A stretch of 28,706 nt of DNA, taken from positions 1 through 28,706 of the forward strand of contig CAYFUR010000046.1 in NCBI GenBank assembly GCA_964346275.1, given 5' to 3'. Position 1 is the stretch's first letter. Each line of letters starts with the position of its first letter. This DNA is from CAYFUR01 sp964346275. Lineage in GTDB: Bacteria; Sumerlaeota; Sumerlaeia; SLMS01. Under the pieces are notes generated by a model. It made no database searches. It was not told the DNA's origin and saw only the letters and a list, made by a program, of their open reading frames with translations. This document shows, in pieces, positions 15,368-23,299 of this stretch. The translations under genes and the position numbers were made by a program.

Positions 15368-16024
15368 TCAGAGTTCGGGCGACAGGAAGTTTGTGATGTC
15401 GTCCGGTTCCAGCCCCCGGTTGGGAACGGCGGAGGTTTGTCCATTCGCTCCGAGCGAGAAAATCTGGAAGGTGCTCGGGTTGTAATAGGTTTCCGTGGCG
15501 GAAAAGACATTGGTGGACGGAAGCTCTGTGCCGCCGCGCGACGCATAGTCATCGGCGCGAATGTAGTAATAGGGATAGCCGAAGGGATCGAGGAAGCTGA
15601 TCTGGCCCTGGGACACGGAGCTGCTGACTTCCGTGGCCGGTGTGCCATCGTTGAGGCCAAGCTTATTGTAATCCCAATCCACATAGGGGCCGCGCCAGCG
15701 CGGGCTGAGTGGCGAGTAGGGATCTCCGTTGAGCGAGCCGCGCAGGGCGACCTGGAGGTATCCCGAGCCCACGGCCGTGCCGCTGGTATCGACGCCCGAT
15801 GGCGCCAGGGGCGACCCGGATCCCGAGGGGGGGCGCTGCCCCGTATCTACTTCGTATTGAGCGATGGCGATTTCGAGAGTGCGAATTTCCGAGCGGGCTC
15901 TCGAATACCGCGCACGCAGAACCTCCTTCGTATACACCCCGACGGCGATCGTGGAGAGGATGGAAATCACCACGAGTACCACCAGGAGTTCGAGGAGTGT
16001 CACGCCGCGTCGAAACAGTTTCAT
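15368..16024 (-). CDS. GspG-like pseudopilin, fifth and last copy
   Basis: 218 residues. A 7-residue leader (MKLFRRG) precedes the prepilin peptidase site G|VTLLE and the hydrophobic assembly helix (LLVVLVVISILSTIAVGVY). The globular part has the array's WRGPYVDW motif, LDPFGYPYYY in the place of GspG 'DPWGNPY', and IFSLGANGQ followed by EPDDITNFL at the C-terminus. These correspond to the SLGADG...DADI calcium-loop region of major T2SS pseudopilins. It is longer than a standard GspG (about 140-150 residues) through an inserted loop (SGSGSPLAPSGVDTSG). It lies 50 bp after the preceding copy, has a weak ribosome site, and is followed by the operon's terminator. Its role as a filament subunit is inferred. 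Confidence 0.88.
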   Translation of the reverse strand: MKLFRRGVTLLELLVVLVVISILSTIAVGVYTKEVLRARYSRARSEIRTLEIAIAQYEVDTGQRPPSGSGSPLAPSGVDTSGTAVGSGYLQVALRGSLNGDPYSPLSPRWRGPYVDWDYNKLGLNDGTPATEVSSSVSQGQISFLDPFGYPYYYIRADDYASRGGTELPSTNVFSATETYYNPSTFQIFSLGANGQTSAVPNRGLEPDDITNFLSPEL

Positions 16025-16074
16025 CAGAGCGTAGTCCGTAGGGAGAAGTCGGTCAGGTTGCTGCTTCCAGGTTC

Positions 16075-16866
16075 TCAGAAGCCGCGAAAGACCGTTTCAT
16101 TGCCGGAAATTCCGGAGAACTCGTAGAAGATATCATCTCCCTGCGAGGCCACCGTGGTGCCCGAAGCGCCAGCGAAGCTCGTGATCCCATCGGGACCGTA
16201 GCTGACAATAGCGTAACGGTCGAAGCGGTCGGACTCATCGCCGGTGATATTCAACCGCAGATTGTCCATCCCGAGAACCACATCATCGATCACATTGTTC
16301 GGGGCATTCTCGGTGCCCGTGATGCCGAACTCCGTGTAGAAGCGGTAGGGATTGCCCCAGGGATCCACGACCAGGTCTTCGGTGATGTCGCCAGAGCCCG
16401 GCGAGGCGGGGTTTTCACCCACGAAACGCACGCGCTTGGGGTTCAGGAAGGGGCCTTGCCACGTTTCAATCATCTGTTCAACGCGCTGGTTGCCCGTGGC
16501 GAGAGTGAACTGGGTGGTCTGCTGATCCACCAGGGGGCGGAACACATCGATCACCGCGCGCTGGGAGGCGTTGCTGAGGGTTTCGAAATCGTCCCGGGCG
16601 CCGCCCGTGGCCGGATCGCCCTGGCGCGGGTCGGGCACGTTATCGAGGATATGGATCGGAACATAGAAGCCGTGGATCGCGGCCACCTGCTGTTCCGCTT
16701 CCGCGATGGAACGCACTTCGGACTGAGCCGTTACGATACGGGCACGCTGAAGCTGGCTGATATAGACGGGAACGGCCAGCGTGGCCAGAAGCGCTACAAT
16801 CGCCAACACCACCAGGAGTTCCGTCAGGGTTACGGCTCGACGGGATTTTTTTTGAAGCATTCTCAT
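16075..16866 (-). CDS. GspG-like pseudopilin, fourth copy (Ala at the cleavage site)
   Basis: 263 residues. Leader MRMLQKKSRRA, then VTLTELLVVLAIVALLATLAVPVY. The residue before the cut is Ala, not the usual Gly, while Glu at +5 is kept. The body carries WQGPFLNPKRVRFVGE (W-x-G-P-F), VDPWGNPYRFYTEFG (a textbook GspG DPWGNPY motif), VSYGPDGITSF and ASQGDDIFYEF. Unlike the other copies it has 14 further residues after the DD motif (SGISGNETVFRGF region). Start: ATG 16866 has GGAGG about 10 bases upstream. A second ATG two codons on (16860) is also possible. It follows the third copy after 113 bp, the largest gap within the G-like array. Confidence 0.87.
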   Translation of the reverse strand: MRMLQKKSRRAVTLTELLVVLAIVALLATLAVPVYISQLQRARIVTAQSEVRSIAEAEQQVAAIHGFYVPIHILDNVPDPRQGDPATGGARDDFETLSNASQRAVIDVFRPLVDQQTTQFTLATGNQRVEQMIETWQGPFLNPKRVRFVGENPASPGSGDITEDLVVDPWGNPYRFYTEFGITGTENAPNNVIDDVVLGMDNLRLNITGDESDRFDRYAIVSYGPDGITSFAGASGTTVASQGDDIFYEFSGISGNETVFRGF

Positions 16867-16979
16867 TGGAACTGATCCTCCGCAGGAGTCCTTTTCAGGG
16901 ATGGTTTCTCTACTGCTCTTACTCAGTCAGAGAGTTCATTCGGTTCCTCGGCCTCTCCGCCTCCGGAAACTCTCTTCAA

Positions 16980-17792
16980 TTACTTGCCAAAGAAGCGCAC
17001 CAGGTCGTCGGTGTTGCCATCGCCAAATTCCGACGTGGTCTGGCCGTTTCCAGGAAGTCCATTCGGTCCGGTGCTCAGGATCGTCGGCCGGTCGAAGATC
17101 AGGCAGTCAAACGGCCCGCCTTCGTCATAGCCGCCCTGGTTGCGAACACTGGCGCTTTCGGCAAACACGCCATCGGGTTCAAGCACCATGCCTGCCCGTG
17201 TAAAGAACAGGTAGTTATTTCCCCACGGGTCGTCCGGGATACCGTCTTTTTGCAGATCGTCGAATCCGATTCCGCGGAAGTTGTTGGTATCCTTCTGCCA
17301 GTTAATATAGGGCCCATTCCACTGAAGTGTCCCATCAAATCCGGTTTCATTGGCTTGAAAACGCGCAATAATGTCGTCGCGGTTCAATCCGGCCGCGAAA
17401 TCGCCCGTGCCCGGATCAATGAACAGGCTGTTGTTGGTGGGGAACTGGATGAAGCTGCTTGGCGTCCCGCCCACATAGTCCGTAATGCCGTCGAAATTAT
17501 CGTTCGCATCTTCAATGGGGAGCCCGTCGCCGTTGAGCACGTCGTTCAGGGCGAAGAGGCGGATATAGTATCCAGTATCGATGGCCACGCGCTCCATGGA
17601 AGAGCTGAGGTTTTCGATATCAGATTCTGCCCGCGCCAGCCTTGCCTGGGCCGTGCGATTGGACACCACGGGCAGCAACACCGCCACGAGGATGCCGATG
17701 ATGATAATGGCCACGAGCAGCTCGATCAGGGAGAAGCCCCTTTGTTGCCGCCGCCGGCCTGCGCTTGCGCTCTGTCTCGGTTGCTTCAACAC
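16980..17792 (-). CDS. GspG-like pseudopilin, third copy
   Basis: 270 residues. A basic 19-residue leader (MLKQPRQSASAGRRRQQRG) is followed by the consensus site G|FSLIE and helix LLVAIIIIGILVAVLLPVV. The body shows WNGPYINWQ, DDPWGNNYLFFTRAG, LSTGPNGLPGNGQ and the C-terminal NTDDLVRFFGK. The region after the helix (LARAESDIENLSSSMERVAIDTGYYIRL) has the amphipathic alpha-helix plus turn pattern of GspG alpha1-C. A large Asp/Asn-rich insertion (about residues 85-140: EDANDNFDGITDYVGG ... LFIDPGTGDFAAGLNRDD) enlarges the subunit. It starts 32 bp after the second copy's stop. An extracellular or periplasmic filament role is inferred. Confidence 0.88.
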   Translation of the reverse strand: MLKQPRQSASAGRRRQQRGFSLIELLVAIIIIGILVAVLLPVVSNRTAQARLARAESDIENLSSSMERVAIDTGYYIRLFALNDVLNGDGLPIEDANDNFDGITDYVGGTPSSFIQFPTNNSLFIDPGTGDFAAGLNRDDIIARFQANETGFDGTLQWNGPYINWQKDTNNFRGIGFDDLQKDGIPDDPWGNNYLFFTRAGMVLEPDGVFAESASVRNQGGYDEGGPFDCLIFDRPTILSTGPNGLPGNGQTTSEFGDGNTDDLVRFFGK

Positions 17793-17824
17793 CGTGATTC
17801 AGCCCTTTCGCGTAGTAAATCGGC

Positions 17825-18532
17825 TCAGAATAAAAACTCTTTGTCGTCGCCCGTGCCCAGCAACTCCCGGTCGTTGTAATCGGCGTTGGTGGGTGTCGGG
17901 TTTCCGCTGCCGGGAACCCGGTCGGCTCCGAGGGAATACAGCGCGCGGATGTTATAGTCTGTTTCCACCAGCCCGCTTTCGTCAAACTGCGGACCAAAAA
18001 GAAGGTAAGGCGTGCCCCAGGGATCGACGGGATACCGGTCTTCCGGGTCGTCCTGCTGGAAGTTCGGCGGGTCGCTGAGCGGCTGGATGAAAATCACCCC
18101 GGCCGTTACCAGCGGGCTTGGAGTATTCTCCAGCACGAAGAGCGTCTCATATTTCTTCACCGCGATATACGGGCCCCGCCAGGACGCCGCGAGACGTTGC
18201 TGCTCCGCTTCGGGGATTGCTTCCCAATCGCTCGCCGCATTGTTCCAGCGCACCTTGGGAATCTGGTCCTGGCGATTGTCCAGGTCGTTCAAGCGGGGCA
18301 GGAAATTGCCGCCGGGCATGTCGGCCTCCACAAGCAGGAGCGCCTTCACCAGGCTTGCCAGTTCGTCTTCCGCCGCCACTTCCTTGGCGTCTTCCGCGCG
18401 TTGGCGGAAAATGGGAAGGATCAGCAGGGCGATAATGGCGATGACCGTGGCCACCATCGCGATCTCCACCGCTGTAAAGCCCTTCCTGTTGTTTCTCTGC
18501 AATTGCATGAGCAGACGCGCTCCTTCTTTCAT
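17825..18532 (-). CDS. GspG-like pseudopilin, second copy
   Basis: 235 residues. Leader ending NNRKG, then the cleavage motif G|FTAVE and helix IAMVATVIAIIALLILPIF. The body has SWRGPYIAVK, VDPWGTPYLLFGPQFD, LYSLGADRVPGSGN and the terminal GTGDDKEFLF. The start is unclear: ATG 18532 (with AGGA just upstream) or the in-frame ATG 8 codons later at 18508 (AAGGAG somewhat far upstream). The first gives an 18-residue leader. It sits only 16 bp after the first copy's stop, so the two are surely co-transcribed. The N-terminal helix ends in a Glu/Asp-rich stretch (AEDAKEVAAEDELASLV), unlike its neighbours. Confidence 0.86.
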   Translation of the reverse strand: MKEGARLLMQLQRNNRKGFTAVEIAMVATVIAIIALLILPIFRQRAEDAKEVAAEDELASLVKALLLVEADMPGGNFLPRLNDLDNRQDQIPKVRWNNAASDWEAIPEAEQQRLAASWRGPYIAVKKYETLFVLENTPSPLVTAGVIFIQPLSDPPNFQQDDPEDRYPVDPWGTPYLLFGPQFDESGLVETDYNIRALYSLGADRVPGSGNPTPTNADYNDRELLGTGDDKEFLF

Positions 18533-18548
18533 CCGGTCCTGGATTTCC

Positions 18549-19487
18549 TCAGAATTCGAAAATCACATCGTCACTTCCGGGATCGGCGATCCCCACACTG
18601 GGCAGAGCCGCCGTGTTGCCAACGTTCGGGAAATACTCCTGGCTCCACACGTTCGCGCGGTCGACCGTATATTCATTGATCTCGAGCGCCGTGTGCGTGA
18701 TGCGGCCCTTGCCGCCTATAAAGTCGATCTTGCCTTTGTAAAGGCGCAGGGAATAGGCGCCGGGGCCCGCCGCTGATTCCGTGTCCGCGCCGGTCCAGGT
18801 CACCCGCTCGCCGTCTTGACCGCCGGGAATGCGGTTCCGGCCATAGCTGACCACCGCGTTGACGAAATTGCCCTTTTTCGTGGGATCGGCGGGCGCTGTC
18901 TGGTTGGCGAAGCGCAGAACCGGGTTACCGGTGGTCAGATCCACATCGAGCATATAGACGGTATAGGGGTTGTTGTAATAATCCGCCGGCCAGCGATAGC
19001 CATTGGTGGTATTGGGGCTGTTGGGGTTGTCGTTCCCCGCGCTGGGAAGCTGGGGAAAAAGCATATAGATAAAGCCGCCGCGGCCCTGGGCGATGCCCGC
19101 CCGCGTTTGCGAAATGGCGAAATAGGGGCCGTCCCACTGGTTATTGAGTTGGACTCGGGTATCCGTGCTGGCGCGGCCGTAAACGTCAACTTCACCGAAC
19201 AGATTCACACCGGTCTGAACGCTGAGGAGCTGCATGCCCTGCTGGCCTTCGGAGAGCCAGCAAAGCTGGGGGAAAATGCTGGTATCGAGATTGGCAAAGT
19301 CCAGGGCGGTGCCGATCTGGCGGCTTTCGCCGATCGTCGCCTTGCGGATGTTCGACTCGAATTGCTGCTGAACGCCAAAGATGGCGAGCCCGGCAAAGAT
19401 GGAAATCAGAGTGCCCACGATCAAGAGCTCCACCAGCGTGAAGCCGCCGCGCCGCGTCCGATGAGTTCTCAGGAGAGAGTAATTCAT
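18549..19487 (-). CDS. GspG-like pseudopilin, first and largest copy
   Basis: 312 residues. Leader MNYSLLRTHRTRRGG, consensus site G|FTLVE, helix LLIVGTLISIFAGLAIFGV. The body has WDGPYFAIS, NNPYTVYMLDVD (a degenerate version of the DPWGNPY element), VSYGRNRIPGGQDG, then an extra beta-rich stretch of about 70 residues not seen in the other copies, ending DPGSDDVIFEF. The start ATG 19487 was chosen over an upstream in-frame start at 19565 because it gives a normal leader and has GAGG nearby. It follows gspK after 105 bp. It is the most diverged of the five and could be a specialised subunit. Confidence 0.86.
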   Translation of the reverse strand: MNYSLLRTHRTRRGGFTLVELLIVGTLISIFAGLAIFGVQQQFESNIRKATIGESRQIGTALDFANLDTSIFPQLCWLSEGQQGMQLLSVQTGVNLFGEVDVYGRASTDTRVQLNNQWDGPYFAISQTRAGIAQGRGGFIYMLFPQLPSAGNDNPNSPNTTNGYRWPADYYNNPYTVYMLDVDLTTGNPVLRFANQTAPADPTKKGNFVNAVVSYGRNRIPGGQDGERVTWTGADTESAAGPGAYSLRLYKGKIDFIGGKGRITHTALEINEYTVDRANVWSQEYFPNVGNTAALPSVGIADPGSDDVIFEF

Positions 19488-19592
19488 GATCCTCGATAAA
19501 TTCCTTCCGGTTCTCCTGGTGTCCAGGCCAGTTAAGGTTTGGGGCTGCCTGGTATGAATCGTCAACTTTGTCTCTCGCTGTTTTTCCTGATT

Positions 19593-22154
19593 TCAGTACA
19601 CGTATTGCCAGGAAACGATTTCGGGCCGATCATGATCCATTGCCACGATGGCCTGAACACGCACGCCTGAGCGGGATTGAGTAACTGAATCTGCCGCCTC
19701 GAGGGGCAAGCACTCAAGCAGAAAGGCGCGTGAAGTGGTGGTAATCCGGTCGGCAATGGGGGCAAATTCCTGCAAAACCGCGCAACGGTCCTCCGGGCGG
19801 CTCCAAAGCGCCTGGTCCGCAAGCACATCGGACAATTTTTGGTAGGCCGCGCCTTCCACCGCTTCTCCCCGGTGGAATTTCGTTTCCATCTCCTGGCGGC
19901 GCGAGACGATGCGCTGGGCGGCGAGTTGGCTGAAACCCACGCTTTCAAGCACCGTTTCCCCCGCCGTGTTGATGTTCACGCGCCCGACGCGGTGGCCGGC
20001 GGGCTTGGCGGAATAGCGCGTCCAGGCCACGGCCTCGGCTTCTTTGAGGGCCTCGGCGCTGGTGCCGCGGCGCCCGTTGCGGCGCGCATCCTCGGAAAGC
20101 GCGCCGTCGGGGAATTCATCCTGCCAGGGGTTGTAAATGCGGAACATGGCTTCGTCGGAGCCATCCTCGTCCGAGGCCGTTGCAGACCCTTTGGGCCGCG
20201 GTCGGATCTCCACGGAGAAAATGTCGATGAGCCGCGCATCGAGGAGGCCTGGCTCCATGGCGGCCATCTGCTTCTCCGCATCGTCGGAATTCGGCGTCGC
20301 GAGTGCCGGGAATCCCCAGCGGCTTCCCTCGGTTCCGTTTTCCCGGGCATAGCCGGCAAAGACTTCGAAGAGTTCGAGCGTCGAGGAGAAGGCGGCATTC
20401 CGCGGGCCGCGGCGGAGCCGCTCCACGGTGTCCGCGTCGGGCGCTTTCGCTTTTTGCCTGTTAAAGGGCGTCGCCATGTCCAGTTGCCATTCACGGACCA
20501 GCGGATTGAGGCGCTGGAAACTTCGCACCGGGCTGACCTCGCCGCTCACGCGATAGACGAACTCGTCGATCAGATCGCCGTTCCCGTTCATCAACTGGAC
20601 GCTGTAAGTGCCCTGGCGATGGGGGATATTCAGGCGGGGGAAGTCCAGCACACGCTTGGACATGCCGTTTTCCGTCAGGCCGAAAATGTCGTAAAAGGAT
20701 CCGCCACTGGGCAGCTCCTGGTCCGTGGAGGAATCCATCGAGTTGTCGTAATCATCGGTGACGATGAGATATCCATTGGCCGAGAGCGTCCCCCGAAGCG
20801 GGAAAGACATCCCGGCCACACGAACCATCCAGCCATCGAGGTCGATATTCTGGCTCCAGGGATTATGGATTTCCAGGAACTGGCCGTCGTCGCCGGTTTC
20901 GTCTTCGCTGATGGCGTTGGCGTAGATTTCGGTGATGAGGGGAGTCCGCTCGAAGCCAATCACCGGCGTCTGGTTCAACCCTCCATGCATGACCGTCGGC
21001 ACGTCATCGGGATCGCGCGCGTCCACCACGTTGACGGCGAACTGGCGCAACAGGGCGTCGTCCTTGGAGTTCCCGTATTCTTCCCGGAGAGCCTCGTAGA
21101 TTTCTTCGGCGGAGGCGCGATTGAGGTCTGTCAGCGGCAAGGAGGTTTTCGCGCCGTTTTTGCGCCCGCCAAGGCGGCTTTCCTGGGTCACGCTGAAGAC
21201 AGTCAAATAGGGGTGGGACGCGGCGAAAAGCTCCTGTGACATGCCGCGAACTTCCAGAAGCTGGCCCAGATTGCCAAAGCGGTAATCGTCGCCGAAGGGG
21301 GGATAACGCACGTCGGCGATATATTCTTCGCTGTCGTCCTCGCTGGTGTAGAGAGCCTCGAAGGTCTGAAGGCGGGCGCTGCCGAGCCCCAGACACCCAG
21401 ACCCGAGGCGCGATTCCAATTCGGGATCGTCGGTTTTCAGCTGCTTGAGGATAAACTCGTAGGGCTCATTTTGCTGCTGGGCCCTGTGGATGGCGAAAAC
21501 GCGTTCATACTCGGGCTGGATCAATTGCGGCCCTCGCCGGTCATCGTCTTTGCCGCGCCGGCCGGGGGCGCCATCCCTTCCCAGCCGCCGGGCCACAATC
21601 GCCTGGGCCACGCCCCGGGCGTCCACATTGCGCAGATTGTTCTTTTGCGCCACGCGGGAAAAAAGCGACTCGAGCGTCTCGCTGTCGGCGGTATTGATGT
21701 TCACCCGGGCGGAAAGGTCCGACAAAAACACCAGAGAAGTCCCCGTGAGCACATGGCCGCGCCCCGGAGGATTGGGGATGGCCATCCGCTCGCCTTCTTT
21801 CGGCTGGGGGGCGGAGTGGTGAGGATTCTTGGGCTGGAGGGAATTATTGAGGGACTGCGCCGCGTTGGCGTAGGCGGGCGAATCGGAAATCTCTCCGGCC
21901 ACCCGTTCCAGGTTGACGGTGCCAATGGCGTCCTTGGGCAGGCGCTCCTGGGCGAGCTGGGCCGCCTTGTCGATGGCGCTGACCGCTGAGACCGTGCGCT
22001 GGACGCCTTCCCCGAAGTTCTGCGAGGAAATCACGTCGAGCCGGCTGGTGTAGGCCAGCGTGGCCGCCAGCAGCACCAGGATCGACAACAGGGCCAGCAC
22101 GATCAAAAGCGCCGAGCCGCGCCGCCGGTTGCTATGTCGGCTGAAGTTTCTCAT
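19593..22154 (-). CDS. gspK: Giant GspK-like minor pseudopilin with lamin-tail-like domain
   Basis: 853 residues, more than twice the usual GspK (about 320). The N-terminus is RNFSRHSNRRRG|SALLIVLALLSILVLLAATLAY. The missing Glu at +5 is the hallmark of GspK, the pseudopilus tip subunit. GspK-type helix-hairpin-helix turns occur as VNINTADSETLESLF (about 149-163), DLNRASAEEIYEAL (middle) and RVNINTAGETVLESV (about 724). Between the last two lies a lamin-tail (LTD)-like domain, about 400-470: LITEIYANA, FLEIHNPWSQNIDLDGWMV, LSANGYLIVTDD. A weaker echo (FRIYNPWQDEF) is near residue 675. The ATG at 22154 overlaps the gspJ stop by one base (TGATG), so the two are translationally coupled. It probably caps the filament together with I and J. 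Confidence 0.88.
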   Translation of the reverse strand: MRNFSRHSNRRRGSALLIVLALLSILVLLAATLAYTSRLDVISSQNFGEGVQRTVSAVSAIDKAAQLAQERLPKDAIGTVNLERVAGEISDSPAYANAAQSLNNSLQPKNPHHSAPQPKEGERMAIPNPPGRGHVLTGTSLVFLSDLSARVNINTADSETLESLFSRVAQKNNLRNVDARGVAQAIVARRLGRDGAPGRRGKDDDRRGPQLIQPEYERVFAIHRAQQQNEPYEFILKQLKTDDPELESRLGSGCLGLGSARLQTFEALYTSEDDSEEYIADVRYPPFGDDYRFGNLGQLLEVRGMSQELFAASHPYLTVFSVTQESRLGGRKNGAKTSLPLTDLNRASAEEIYEALREEYGNSKDDALLRQFAVNVVDARDPDDVPTVMHGGLNQTPVIGFERTPLITEIYANAISEDETGDDGQFLEIHNPWSQNIDLDGWMVRVAGMSFPLRGTLSANGYLIVTDDYDNSMDSSTDQELPSGGSFYDIFGLTENGMSKRVLDFPRLNIPHRQGTYSVQLMNGNGDLIDEFVYRVSGEVSPVRSFQRLNPLVREWQLDMATPFNRQKAKAPDADTVERLRRGPRNAAFSSTLELFEVFAGYARENGTEGSRWGFPALATPNSDDAEKQMAAMEPGLLDARLIDIFSVEIRPRPKGSATASDEDGSDEAMFRIYNPWQDEFPDGALSEDARRNGRRGTSAEALKEAEAVAWTRYSAKPAGHRVGRVNINTAGETVLESVGFSQLAAQRIVSRRQEMETKFHRGEAVEGAAYQKLSDVLADQALWSRPEDRCAVLQEFAPIADRITTTSRAFLLECLPLEAADSVTQSRSGVRVQAIVAMDHDRPEIVSWQYVY

Positions 22155-23146
22155 CAATAGCGCACATACTCCCGGTAACGGCGATCGGTAATCACCGATT
22201 CCACTGTGACCACCGTGCTCATCCGCACCGTTTTCAATTGTTCGTTACCAAAGGGCCAGCCGGGAATTTCCCCAAGGGGCTGGCGTTCGGCGTTCACCAC
22301 CACGCTGACCAGGAAGGCCGCGGGGAGTTTAAAGGGCGGAGCGTCGGGATCCCCCTCGGGCGAGCGAAGCACCTGCACAAAGGGGAAATTGATCTGTTCC
22401 GCGTCCCAGCTGTCCACCCAATAGGCCCTCGGGATGCCACGCACCGAGCGCGGCGTATTGGAATTCGCATTCCAGGCGAGAATATCAAGGCTGACCACTT
22501 CGAAAACGATGGGCTCGACGACCTCGCTGTCGCCCGTGCCATCCACTGTGGGATTCACCGAGACAGCGCGAAGGAGCACGTTTTCCTCTCCGTCGAAATT
22601 CCCCATTCGGTAATTCACCCTGTGGCGCGGATTGCCGGGGAAGAGGATTCCTTCCGGCATGATGAAGGTTATTTCATCCGCGCTGAAGCGGGCATCTTCA
22701 TCCACGCCGGCATCTCCGTAATCGTCGACGCCGAGAAAATCCCAGCGTTCCGTGGAAAAACCGATCTGCGCGTGGCGGTCGTCCTGCATGGTCCAGTCAC
22801 CATCGTCGTCGAGACCGTTGAAAAATTCCTCGTCGATGGCGCCGTCATTGTCGTTATCAATGCCATCGCCGTAAGTGAGGTTGCGGTTGATCAGGGTGAG
22901 CTGATGGAAATCGGGATCGGTATCAAGCTGGAGAAAGCGCAGGTCGCGGGCGATGGCGTCGACGGCGCTGCGCGCGGCGGTGTAGGCGCGCACGGTCGCC
23001 TCGGCTTCATCGGCGGCGCGAATGATCTGGATAAACGCGGTGGCGACGCTGCCGACGAAGATCAGGGTGATCGTCAACGCGACCAGCAGTTCGACGAGCG
23101 ACATGGCGCCTCGTGGATGACGATGGATTCTGCGCATTCCGTTCAT
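22154..23146 (-). CDS. gspJ: GspJ-like minor pseudopilin with Asp-rich calcium-loop segment
   Basis: 330 residues. Leader MNGMRRIHRHPRGA, then MSLVELLVALTITLIFVGSVATAF. The residue before the cut is Ala, with Glu at +5. The sequence after the helix (IIRAADEAEATVRAYTAARSAVDAIARDLRFLQLD) fits GspJ, whose members carry 'ldaiaRDLr'. About residues 92-117 hold GDGIDNDNDGAIDEE and NGLDDDGDW, resembling thrombospondin type 3/MopE-type calcium-binding loops. VDDYGDAGVDEDARFSADEITFI follows. The rest is beta-rich, ending VVTVESVITDRRYREYVRY. Start choice: ATG 23146 (normal leader length) rather than the in-frame upstream codon at 23203. A 153-bp gap separates it from gspI with no terminator in it. Assigned J by position between I and K and by the helix sequence. 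Confidence 0.83.
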   Translation of the reverse strand: MNGMRRIHRHPRGAMSLVELLVALTITLIFVGSVATAFIQIIRAADEAEATVRAYTAARSAVDAIARDLRFLQLDTDPDFHQLTLINRNLTYGDGIDNDNDGAIDEEFFNGLDDDGDWTMQDDRHAQIGFSTERWDFLGVDDYGDAGVDEDARFSADEITFIMPEGILFPGNPRHRVNYRMGNFDGEENVLLRAVSVNPTVDGTGDSEVVEPIVFEVVSLDILAWNANSNTPRSVRGIPRAYWVDSWDAEQINFPFVQVLRSPEGDPDAPPFKLPAAFLVSVVVNAERQPLGEIPGWPFGNEQLKTVRMSTVVTVESVITDRRYREYVRY

Positions 23147-23299
23147 AGAATCGCCGTGAACAATAACCTTCCGGAAATCGGGGAGCCCTGCGCGGCCTCC
23201 CACGCAATCCGGTCATTTGCAGTATGGAACATTCCGTCGGGATCGGCCCTGCATTTTTCGGCGTTTTTTCCTGCGACCGCATCTCGCCGCGCCACCGCC

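Noticed and set aside
15214..15684. N-terminal extension of the rhodanese frame to about 271 residues
   Set aside because: The extra part is antisense-like Arg/Pro-rich sequence running through the operon terminator and the end of the last pseudopilin. The ATG at 15213 has a good ribosome site and yields a complete rhodanese domain.
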